The position numbers and the translations under genes are program-made. This document shows, one piece after another, positions 10,060 through 17,977 of a DNA stretch of 64,000 bases. This DNA comes from Treponema sp. (GTDB lineage Bacteria; Spirochaetota; Spirochaetia; Treponematales; Breznakiellaceae). Positions within the stretch are counted from its first letter, which is position 1. Every line of letters begins with the position of its first letter. Where the stretch lies: positions 1 through 64,000 of the forward strand of contig WQYB01000003.1 of NCBI GenBank assembly GCA_009781475.1, written 5' to 3'. The notes beneath the pieces are model-generated. The model did no database searches and was not told the origin of the DNA. It saw only the letters and a list, made by a program, of their open reading frames with translations.

Positions 10060-11495
10060 ATAATTTTTTAAAATTGTGTTTTAGTACTTTAATGATTGTA
10101 TTTATGTGTCTGAATTTATCGGCGCAGCAGACATCAGCTTCTATAACATTGACTGCCGATGAAGCTGTAAATTTGGCAATTCAAAACAATCTTAGTCTTG
10201 AATCTGCTCGTATAAATCTGGCTACAAGAAGAAGAGCTGCCGATTTGTCGTGGAATCAATTTATTCCCAATGTTACTGTTGCAGGGGTTTTAAATAGAGA
10301 TAATCAGGCAAGTGACCCAACTCGTGTTACGATGCCTTTCCCAACTGGAGCTGGAACGCCATTTGATTTATATGGTATTCCAGGAACATTTTATACTCCA
10401 GGTCAATTGGGTTTTTTTATAAGTGATCCTATTGATATATCCCAATGGCGCATTATCGGAAACCTTCAAGCATCTGTTACAATCAGTATGGCTATGTTCG
10501 AAAACATGAAACGCCTGCGCCTTGATTATCAAAGCGGTGTTTTAAGTTATGAAAGAGCAAAAGCGCAGTTGGAACGGGATGTAAGAAAAGCGTATCATAA
10601 TCTGCTTATGTTAAACGAAAACATCGAACTGCTGCGCGGAAGTTTTGCCAATGTCGAACGTCAAGTGCAAATGGCGCAGGCAAATTACAATGCAGGTCTT
10701 GCTCCCGAATTAACTTTATTACAGGCTCGTGTCGCAAGAGAAAATATGCGCCCTCTTATTGAACAGGCGGAAAACGGTTTAAAACTTTTAATGGCGCAGT
10801 TTGCTTTTTTTATGGGTATGAATTATGACATGCAATTTCAGCTTGTTCCTGTTACACAGGGAATTGATTTTATTTCGCTTGATGTAGCCGACATGATATC
10901 AAGAGCCGCTTCTGTAAGACCTGACATTCTGGAATTGCGCCAGACAATTTTAATGCTGGAAAGTGCAAGGCAGATACAGGTTTATTCGCTTTATCCAAGT
11001 TTAACTTTAAGCTGGAGCATGAACCAGATTTTTACAAGGGATCCATGGAAAGATTCATGGTTTAAAAGTGAGCATTGGACAGACAGAGGTTCTTTTTCTC
11101 TTACACTTGGATTGCGATTACACAGTTTCCTTCCGTTCAGTACAGATTCTCAGGCAATCAGAAATATCGAAGATCAAATAACAACAGCTAATATTGGTCT
11201 AGCTCAATTGGTTCGCGGAACAGAAATTGAAGTATACAATATTGTTTTAACGCTGGAAAGAACGCGCACCAATGCAAATGCGCTGGCTCAAACAGTATCG
11301 TTAGCTGAACAGGCATATCGCCTGACAGAACAGGCTTACAGGGCAGGTTTACAAGATTATTTCCAGGTACAAAATGCCGAACAATCTTTAAGACAAGCCC
11401 GCGTTCAATTACTTGAACAGCAGTTTACATATCTTAACGGTCTTATCGACCTTGAATATTCAATCGGCGTACCCTTTGGGACACTAAGCAAATAA
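10056..11495 (+). CDS. TolC-family outer-membrane efflux protein
   Basis: Predicted outer-membrane channel of a tripartite RND pump. It has a signal peptide (residues 1-~23, ending NLSAQ) followed by two long repeats of coiled-coil alpha-barrel sequence: LTADEAVNLAIQNNLSLESARINLATRR near residue 30 and a second TolC repeat near 290. The C-terminal QAYRLTEQAYRAGLQDYFQVQNAEQSLRQARVQLLEQQ pattern is a TolC hallmark. The length of 479 residues is usual. It is translationally coupled to the TetR gene (4-bp ATGA overlap) and followed 10 bp later by the adaptor gene, so the three pump parts are likely expressed together. Confidence 0.9.
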   Translation: MNNFLKLCFSTLMIVFMCLNLSAQQTSASITLTADEAVNLAIQNNLSLESARINLATRRRAADLSWNQFIPNVTVAGVLNRDNQASDPTRVTMPFPTGAGTPFDLYGIPGTFYTPGQLGFFISDPIDISQWRIIGNLQASVTISMAMFENMKRLRLDYQSGVLSYERAKAQLERDVRKAYHNLLMLNENIELLRGSFANVERQVQMAQANYNAGLAPELTLLQARVARENMRPLIEQAENGLKLLMAQFAFFMGMNYDMQFQLVPVTQGIDFISLDVADMISRAASVRPDILELRQTILMLESARQIQVYSLYPSLTLSWSMNQIFTRDPWKDSWFKSEHWTDRGSFSLTLGLRLHSFLPFSTDSQAIRNIEDQITTANIGLAQLVRGTEIEVYNIVLTLERTRTNANALAQTVSLAEQAYRLTEQAYRAGLQDYFQVQNAEQSLRQARVQLLEQQFTYLNGLIDLEYSIGVPFGTLSK

Positions 11496-11505
11496 GGAGA
11501 AAAAA

Positions 11506-12486
11506 ATGAAAAATGAATCAAAAAAGACCTCTCGCAAAGGCGCAGAGGCGCAGAGGACACGGAGAATTTTTAAGTGTTTTATTTATATAACTTTTATATT
11601 AATTTTGATTTCAAGTTGTAACCGTAATGACAGAGGCGGATTAGCAGTTTCTGATGTTCCCGTTTTTGCGGTTAATACCATATTGGCAGTAGAAGGGCAA
11701 ATACAGGATTACATAACTTTTTCCGGCGACATTATCGCAGGTTCTACAGTAGACGTTCATTCTGATGCGGCAGGAAGAGTATCGGAACTTTATGTTTCAG
11801 TCGGAAGAAGAGTAAACAGGGGAGATGCCATAGCTGCAGTTGATCCTTCAAGACCCGGTATGAATTTCAGGCACAGTATAGCAACAGCGCCGATAAGCGG
11901 AACAATTGTAATGATGCCCGCTCAAGTTGGTATGATGGTAACACAGGCTGTTCCGCTTGCAAGAATTGCAGGCGGCGGAGGGCTCGAGATCAGATTACAT
12001 GTAGCAGAAAGATTTATTTCCAGAATGGCAATGAATCAATCATGCGAAATTACTTTAGACGCATGGCCCGGAGAAATATTTTACGGAAGTGTAAGCGAAG
12101 TATCGCCGACAGTTGAGCTTGCATCACGTACAATGGAAGTGCGTGTTAATGTAAGAGATGTTGATTCAAAATTAAAACCCGGTATGTTTGCAAAGGTGCG
12201 TGTTATTACCGAGCGTAAGGACAATATCGTAAAAATTCCGTCTTCTGCCGTAATAAACAGATTCGGCGAGCAGTATGTATATGTTATTGATAAAGACCCC
12301 GATGATCCTGAAATAACAATCGTAAAAAAAAGAATTGTTACACCTGGTATTCAAATAGACGGTGTTGCAGAAATATTAAGCGGACTTTCACCTAACGAAG
12401 AAATTGTTGTAAGAGGCCAGACATTACTAGACGACGGCTCGAGAGTGAATATTATTGAGCGTGTAACGCCTTTAAGCTCTAATTAA
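11506..12486 (+). CDS. RND periplasmic adaptor (membrane fusion) lipoprotein
   Basis: Predicted HlyD/AcrA-type adaptor linking the RND pump to TolC. A strong AAGGAG ribosome site precedes ATG 11506. The first ~22 residues (TSRKGAEAQRTRR region) are encoded by a dispersed G+C-rich repeat, followed by a hydrophobic segment and a lipobox (LISSC) near residue 38, so the lipoprotein signal has a long basic leader. The rest shows a biotinyl-lipoyl-like half motif (AGRVSELYVSVGRRVNRGDAIAAVD), a beta-barrel (LEIRLHVAERFISRM) and a membrane-proximal domain (KLKPGMFAKVRVI). At 326 residues it is short, with little or no alpha-hairpin, as is common for adaptors working with HAE-type pumps in Bacteroidetes and spirochaetes. 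Confidence 0.88.
   Translation: MKNESKKTSRKGAEAQRTRRIFKCFIYITFILILISSCNRNDRGGLAVSDVPVFAVNTILAVEGQIQDYITFSGDIIAGSTVDVHSDAAGRVSELYVSVGRRVNRGDAIAAVDPSRPGMNFRHSIATAPISGTIVMMPAQVGMMVTQAVPLARIAGGGGLEIRLHVAERFISRMAMNQSCEITLDAWPGEIFYGSVSEVSPTVELASRTMEVRVNVRDVDSKLKPGMFAKVRVITERKDNIVKIPSSAVINRFGEQYVYVIDKDPDDPEITIVKKRIVTPGIQIDGVAEILSGLSPNEEIVVRGQTLLDDGSRVNIIERVTPLSSN
11527..11565 (+). repeat. Dispersed G+C-rich repeat, copy inside the adaptor gene
   Basis: CTCTCGCAAAGGCGCAGAGG followed by CGCAGAGGACACGGAG. It is related to the copies at 17884-17958, 20266-20296 and 39044-39122. Here the copy is translated as the basic leader of the adaptor protein. Confidence 0.7.
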
Positions 12487-12503
12487 ATGAAACGGAGAAA
12501 TAT

Positions 12504-15500
12504 ATGAGTATGGTTAAAACAGTCGTTTCAAGACCGACAACAATTTTTATTATATTTTTACTTTTAATCGGATTGGGTATATTTGCAATGTTTAATCTGC
12601 CAATCGATTTATACCCGGAAATTGATATGCCTATTTTGGCAGTTTACACTTCTTATACGGGAGCAGGTCCTGAAGAAGTAGAAAGGTCTGTTACGCGTAT
12701 TCTGGAAGCAACCCTTTCCAGTGTATCCGGGCTTGAAAATATAACGTCATTATCCAGTAAGGGATTAAGCCTTATGATAATGGAGTTTGGTTTTGGAACT
12801 GATATATCAGAAGCGTCAAACTCCATTCGTGATTATCTTGATCGAATCAGAAATTATTTTCCAAGCGGAGTACAAGCGCCGATTATTTTTAAAGCTGACC
12901 CGTCTATGATTCCGATTATGGATTTGATGATTACATCGGACAGGCGCACATCGGAAGAGTTACGTGAAATTGCAGAAGATACGATTGTTCCGCGTATTGA
13001 ACAGACACCCGGTATTTCTACGGCTTCAGTAAACGGAGGAAGGACAAAAATAATCCGTGTAGAAATTCCTCAAAGCCGTCTTGAAGCCTACGGTTTAACA
13101 ATAACCCAGATACAGCAGATGATTGCCGCTCAAAATATTCAAACAGCAGCAGGAACAATTATAGACGGCGGAATGTCTTATCTTTTAACAACAATGGGTG
13201 AATATACTTCACTGGAAGAAATCAGAAATACTGTAGTCACCTACAGGGGCGGAGGTTTCGACGGCAGAAATGTTGAAATGCCGCGCCAGATATATTTACG
13301 AGACCTTGCCGATGTATACGAAGGATACCGCGATGAAAGCAGCGTTGTTTTTGTTAACGGTCAGTCGGCTGTAACGCTTTCTGTGCAGAAGCAAAGCGGA
13401 AAAAATTCTGTACAGACAGCAAAAGAATTACGTGCAAGAGTAGACAGGATGAAGCGGGAGCTTCCTGCGGATATTGTAGTAACAGAACTTTTTAACAGTA
13501 CCGATATTATAGAAAATTCTTTAAATCAGGTAACATCAACAGCATTTATGGGAGCTTTCCTTGCAATATTTACTCTTTTCCTTTTCCTGCGTTCCGCAAA
13601 ACCGACATTAATTATCGGTATAAGTATTCCGGTATCTGTAATTGTTACAATGTTATTAATGTATTTTACAGGTCTTACCCTCAACCTTATGACAATGGCA
13701 GGGTTAGTGCTTGGAATAGGAATGTTGATCGATAACTCGATTGTTATTCTTGAAAATATTTATCAATACCGTGAAAAGGGAGCGAAATTAAAAACAGCGT
13801 CTGTACTTGGAACTTCTGAAATGGTTGTAGCAATTACAGCCTCTACACTTACTACGATTTGTGTTTTTGCTCCTATGGTTATGTTCCAGGGGCTTTTGGA
13901 AATGGCAGGCGAATTATTTTCCGGACTTGCTTTTACTGTTGTAATTTCACTTGGTATATCGTTATTTACGGCAATATTTTTGGTTCCTGTTTTATGCAGC
14001 CATTATCTGCCGATCGTTACGCGAAAACAGCTGCCGTTAAAAGGCAAATTAGCTGAGATCGACAGCAAGTTTGACAGGTTTTTTATCTGGCTGGATAATA
14101 AATATAAAAACGCTGTAAAAAAAGTTTTAAACCGCAAACTTGCGGTTATTGGTGTTCTGACTGTATTGCTTGCGATAAGCATTTTTTTAATTCCTGTAAT
14201 CGGCTGGGAGTTTATGCCGCAGCAGGAAAGAGACAATGTAAACATAACGGCAACACTTCCTATGGGAACGCCTTTATTTGAAACTGAAGCAGTATTAAGA
14301 CAGCTTCAATTAATTGTAGAAAGAGAAATAAAAGGTTACGAAAGTATTACTCTGCGTGCAGGCGGCGGAGGGCTTATGAGCCTTGGAGCGACTAACAGTC
14401 ATTCTGGATCTCTTAGAATCAGCCTTCCGGAATATTCAGACAGAGTTGAAAGCGCGAATGAAATACGCGATATTCTGGAACCCTATCTTAACCAATTCCC
14501 TGGAGTAATATTTTCTTTCGGCGGCGGAATGGATATGGGCATGATGGGCGGAAGCGCTGTAGATATTATTTTACGCACTGATAACCTTGTTAAAGGTAAA
14601 GCTATGGGAGAAAGAATTGCGGCTTTATTAAAAGAAAGACTTTCAGATTATGTAACAGAGCCTCAGGTAGATTTAAGAGACGGGCTTCCTCAGTATGAAA
14701 TTGTTTTGGATCGAGAAAAAATGTATGCTTTGGGTCTTAATACTTTTACTGTCGGCAATGAAATAAGAGCGGCGGTAGACGGAGTAACTGCGACAAGATT
14801 TAAAACAGGCGGAAAAGATTACGATGTAATATTAATTCTTGCAGAAGCAGATCGAAGCACATTACCTGCGCTTGATAATATTTTTGTTAACAGCCAAATG
14901 GCAGGAAGAGTTCCGCTTTCCAGCTTTGTACATTATCAGGAAGGAACAGGACCTTTAACAATCACACGCGAAAATCAAAGCCGTGTTATTCACGTAACAG
15001 CAAGAGCAAGACCGGGTGTAAAAACAAATCATTTACAGGATTATGTCGAAAATTTAATAAAATCTGAAATACCTGTTGAAGATGATGTAATTATCGAATA
15101 CGGCGGCTCTAACGCTCAAATGATGAGAATTATGCAGCGTTTTATTTTAATTTGTATTGTTGCAATTTTGCTTGTATTCGGCATTATGGCGAGTTTATTT
15201 GAATCGTTCCGCTCTCCTTTCATAATTATTTTTACAATTCCGTTATCTGTAATTGGAATTGTTGCCATATATCTTATAACAAATACAATTTTTAATGTGT
15301 TAACTGCTGTAGGTCTTTTAGTATTGATAGGTATCATTACAAATAACGGTATCATCCTTGTTGATTATACAAACCTTCTTCGAAAGAGAGGTTATATGTT
15401 AAATGACGCTATCATCGAAGCTGCCCGCAGCCGCCTTCGCCCGATCTTAATGACAACTGTTACAACAGTACTTGGGCTTGTACCAATGGCATTTTTCCCC

Positions 15501-15722
15501 GGCGAAGGAACAGAGCTTGTAGCGCCTATCGGAAAAACAGTTCTTGGCGGGCTTTCGTTCGGTACATTAATGACATTGTTTTTAATGCCTGTTATGTATG
15601 CTGTTATACACAAGAACTCTGACAAACGTGCTTTAAAAGCGCAGGAAAAACGCGACAGAATTGCAGCCGGCGAAGGAAGATCAAAAAGTAAAATGACAAT
15701 CATAATGGAGGAAAATGTATGA
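12504..15722 (+). CDS. RND efflux pump inner-membrane subunit (HAE family)
   Basis: Proton-driven multidrug-type exporter of the AcrB/MexB superfamily. The 1072 residues show the two-fold repeat: TM1 (TTIFIIFLLLIGLGIFAM), large periplasmic porter/docking loops, a TM2-TM6 block with GLVLGIGMLIDNSIVILENI, and the second half with ILVFGIMASLFESFRSPFII and LLVLIGIITNNGIILVDYTN. In TM4 the usual Asp-Asp pair reads Asp-Asn, as in many RND members. It follows the adaptor by 17 bp and ends in an ATGA overlap with a PII-like gene. Substrate unknown; drug, lipid or detergent export are all possible. Confidence 0.93.
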   Translation: MSMVKTVVSRPTTIFIIFLLLIGLGIFAMFNLPIDLYPEIDMPILAVYTSYTGAGPEEVERSVTRILEATLSSVSGLENITSLSSKGLSLMIMEFGFGTDISEASNSIRDYLDRIRNYFPSGVQAPIIFKADPSMIPIMDLMITSDRRTSEELREIAEDTIVPRIEQTPGISTASVNGGRTKIIRVEIPQSRLEAYGLTITQIQQMIAAQNIQTAAGTIIDGGMSYLLTTMGEYTSLEEIRNTVVTYRGGGFDGRNVEMPRQIYLRDLADVYEGYRDESSVVFVNGQSAVTLSVQKQSGKNSVQTAKELRARVDRMKRELPADIVVTELFNSTDIIENSLNQVTSTAFMGAFLAIFTLFLFLRSAKPTLIIGISIPVSVIVTMLLMYFTGLTLNLMTMAGLVLGIGMLIDNSIVILENIYQYREKGAKLKTASVLGTSEMVVAITASTLTTICVFAPMVMFQGLLEMAGELFSGLAFTVVISLGISLFTAIFLVPVLCSHYLPIVTRKQLPLKGKLAEIDSKFDRFFIWLDNKYKNAVKKVLNRKLAVIGVLTVLLAISIFLIPVIGWEFMPQQERDNVNITATLPMGTPLFETEAVLRQLQLIVEREIKGYESITLRAGGGGLMSLGATNSHSGSLRISLPEYSDRVESANEIRDILEPYLNQFPGVIFSFGGGMDMGMMGGSAVDIILRTDNLVKGKAMGERIAALLKERLSDYVTEPQVDLRDGLPQYEIVLDREKMYALGLNTFTVGNEIRAAVDGVTATRFKTGGKDYDVILILAEADRSTLPALDNIFVNSQMAGRVPLSSFVHYQEGTGPLTITRENQSRVIHVTARARPGVKTNHLQDYVENLIKSEIPVEDDVIIEYGGSNAQMMRIMQRFILICIVAILLVFGIMASLFESFRSPFIIIFTIPLSVIGIVAIYLITNTIFNVLTAVGLLVLIGIITNNGIILVDYTNLLRKRGYMLNDAIIEAARSRLRPILMTTVTTVLGLVPMAFFPGEGTELVAPIGKTVLGGLSFGTLMTLFLMPVMYAVIHKNSDKRALKAQEKRDRIAAGEGRSKSKMTIIMEENV

Positions 15723-15991
15723 TCCGTGTTGAAATAATCGCAAATCGTTCTGTAGAAGAAAATATCCATGAAGCTCTTGCAAAAGAGCAGGTAGGCAAGC
15801 ACTACACAAAAATTCCAAATGTGTTGGGGGTCGGCGCGTGCGGTCCGCGTATGGGAGACGCTGTTTGGCCAGAAGAAAACTTTGCGTTAATCATCTGGTG
15901 CGAAAAGGATGAAGCCAGAGGTATTCAAGATGCAATTGCAAAAACAAAGGAAAAATTCCCCGGAGAGGGAATAAAACTTTTTGGGGTTTAA
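15719..15991 (+). CDS. PII-like, RND-transporter-associated small protein (PG0541-like)
   Basis: A 90-residue protein whose length and alternating pattern (MIRVEIIANRSVEENI at the start, KIPNVLGVGACGPRMGDAVWPEENFALIIWCE in the middle) resemble the ferredoxin-like PII/CutA fold and the transporter-associated PG0541 group. It overlaps the RND pump gene by 4 bp (ATGA) and is the last gene of the operon, so it may monitor or modulate the pump. No T-loop uridylylation motif is seen. The family assignment is from memory of the motif and context; the function is inferred. Its stop overlaps the convergent PilZ gene. Confidence 0.6.
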   Translation: MIRVEIIANRSVEENIHEALAKEQVGKHYTKIPNVLGVGACGPRMGDAVWPEENFALIIWCEKDEARGIQDAIAKTKEKFPGEGIKLFGV

Positions 15992-16767
15992 TTAATTTCA
16001 TTATCCATCTTGGCTTGCAGATTATTTTGAATGTACTTGCGTATTTTTACACGTACTTCAGGATCAATCCGTTGTGTAAATAAAAACACATACGCCAGTT
16101 GTCCCATGTCTTGACGCGAGCCGAATACTACAGCGTCAACTTTTATAAGCAGGGATTGCAGCCTGATTTGTATATCTTTGTAGAGTTGATTTTTTCTAAG
16201 ACCGGGGTCGTGTTCAAAAATACATGAAAGACCTACGACACTTATATCTCTTACACTGCTATTAATAAACTCGCCGTTAAAAGGCATATTCATGGATGTG
16301 TTGGATTCTCGTTCGGCTGTTGCTCTAAGATACTTGCGTCTTCCCTTTGCATTTAATACGACAAGTATTTCGAGAATATTTTCTATGGATTTGCTCATAT
16401 CAACCTTTAAAGAGAAAAATCCGCATGAAACTTTTAATTTATTTATATATTTTATTTTTAAATCTTCATTGTTACTGGCGGAGAAAACTCCAAGTTTGAC
16501 ATTCGGGTAGGATTTGGAAATATTTAAAATCCATTTTTCCCATTCTGCTTCCGGCATTTTATCATCGATATTAATATAAATAATCGAATCAGGGTAATTT
16601 TTTAAAGCACGTAAAAGACGGGTATGATCTTTTGCAATGTATGCTTCATATTCCTGTTGAATTAGTTCTGTAATAACTTGATTTTGTATAGGCGCTGTGG
16701 GGTAAAGAAAAAAAATTTTTTTTCCGCTTATCGAAAGCTGTGTATTGTTTTCATTTTCGTTACTCAT
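15988..16767 (-). CDS. PilZ-domain c-di-GMP-binding protein with receiver-like N terminus
   Basis: 259 residues. The N-terminal ~125 resemble a degenerate receiver domain (KKIFFLYPTAPIQNQVITELI, then SIIYINIDD, then KLGVFSASNN) without a clear phospho-acceptor pocket. The C-terminal half is a PilZ domain with the RxxxR motif at 144-148 (RKYLR) and the DxSxxG motif at 174-179 (DISVVG), the two c-di-GMP contact sites. Similar receiver-like/PilZ proteins are common in Treponema. It starts six bases after the stop of the cyclophilin-FKBP gene, so they probably form an operon. Likely targets are motility or envelope processes; the partner is unknown. Confidence 0.78.
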   Translation of the reverse strand: MSNENENNTQLSISGKKIFFLYPTAPIQNQVITELIQQEYEAYIAKDHTRLLRALKNYPDSIIYINIDDKMPEAEWEKWILNISKSYPNVKLGVFSASNNEDLKIKYINKLKVSCGFFSLKVDMSKSIENILEILVVLNAKGRRKYLRATAERESNTSMNMPFNGEFINSSVRDISVVGLSCIFEHDPGLRKNQLYKDIQIRLQSLLIKVDAVVFGSRQDMGQLAYVFLFTQRIDPEVRVKIRKYIQNNLQAKMDNEIN

Positions 16768-16773
16768 ATTCTT

Positions 16774-17817
16774 TTATCTGACTTGAATCAGCTCCATTTC
16801 AAAAATTAAAAAACTGTTGGCAGGAATTACTCCGCCGACTGCCTGATTGCCGTATGCAAGTTCGGGCGGAATAATTACAAGACGTTTTTCGCCGACTCTC
16901 ATATCCATAAGCATTTCATCCCATCCTTCAATTACCCTGCCTGTTCCAACCTGAAACTCAAGCGGTTCTCCTCTTAAAATTGAATCGTCAAAAACCGTGC
17001 CGTTAAGCAATCTTCCGGTGTAATGAACGCTCACTGTTCTGCCGCGGGCAGGTCTTCCGCCGGTTCCTTCTTTTTGAACGATAAAACGGATACCTGAAGC
17101 TGTCTGCTGTGTATTTGGAAAATCGGCGTTTATTTTATTTATATCAGATTGACGCTGGGTTGAAGCACCTCTTTCATTTGCAGAGTTTATCTGCCGAAGT
17201 AATCTGTCAAAATTTTCCTGATCTGCTCTGAAAGCGTTGGCTTCAGTACCATTGCGGATTATTGTAACAGATTGAATTCTGTCTCCTTGTCTTGTTGTGT
17301 TTACGATATTCTGACCTTGAACAACAAAACCAAAAACGGTATGACGTCCGTCTAAATGCGGTGTAGGAGTTATAGTTATAAAAAATTGACTGCCGTTTGT
17401 TCCCGGTCCTGCGTTTGCCATACTTAAAACGCCAGGTCTGTCATGTCTTAGTGCAGGGTCTATTTCATCGGGAAAACTATAACCCGGTCCGCCTCTGCCG
17501 TTTCCGGAAGGACAGCCTCCCTGGATCATAAAATCATGCTCATCTCCGTTACCTCTGGATATGACGCGGTGAAAAGTTAAACCATCGTAAAAACGCCTAC
17601 CCCTGTGATTATCCAATCTGCCTTCTGCAAGGGCTATAAAGTTACAAACCGTAAGAGGAGTACGCTGATATTCAAGACGTACGACTATATCTCCGCGGTT
17701 GGTTGTAATTCTTGCGAAAATTCCATCACCCAAACTCTGGGCATCAACTGTTTCTGTAACGCTCAAAATTAACATCACTCCTATAAAAATAAATATTGAT
17801 AATTTTAAATTTTTCAT
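16774..17817 (-). CDS. Exported dual peptidyl-prolyl isomerase (cyclophilin-FKBP fusion)
   Basis: Predicted periplasmic protein-folding enzyme joining two unrelated prolyl isomerases. Signal peptide 1-~26 (ending ETVDAQ). The cyclophilin domain is at about 32-190 ([41 protein letters not shown]); the FKBP domain is at about 245-347 ([55 protein letters not shown]). The residues expected in both active sites are present. Such CFBP-type dual immunophilins are known in Flavobacterium and Treponema. It lies upstream of the PilZ gene in the same direction, which links envelope folding to c-di-GMP only by position. Confidence 0.9.
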   Translation of the reverse strand: MKNLKLSIFIFIGVMLILSVTETVDAQSLGDGIFARITTNRGDIVVRLEYQRTPLTVCNFIALAEGRLDNHRGRRFYDGLTFHRVISRGNGDEHDFMIQGGCPSGNGRGGPGYSFPDEIDPALRHDRPGVLSMANAGPGTNGSQFFITITPTPHLDGRHTVFGFVVQGQNIVNTTRQGDRIQSVTIIRNGTEANAFRADQENFDRLLRQINSANERGASTQRQSDINKINADFPNTQQTASGIRFIVQKEGTGGRPARGRTVSVHYTGRLLNGTVFDDSILRGEPLEFQVGTGRVIEGWDEMLMDMRVGEKRLVIIPPELAYGNQAVGGVIPANSFLIFEMELIQVR

Positions 17818-17883
17818 AAGAATATTATAACAAATATGAAATAAATATACAACATCTCAAATTTTAAATTATTTTGCTTTTTA

Positions 17884-17958
17884 TCTCGCAGAGACGCAGA
17901 GGCGCAGAGTCCTGGAACGAAAACTTTGCGTTCTTTGCGATCTTCGCGTCTTTGCGTG
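17884..17958 (+). repeat. Dispersed G+C-rich repeat, intergenic inverted form
   Basis: The left arm (CTCGCAGAGACGCAGAGGCG onward, 17884-17909) and a complementary right arm rich in CTTTGCG units (17934-17957) form an imperfect hairpin in the 160-bp gap between pbpC (stop at 17978) and the start of the PPIase gene. It is the same family as the copies at 11527, 20266 and 39044. Confidence 0.65.
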
Positions 17959-17977
17959 AAAATTATTATTATAATTT

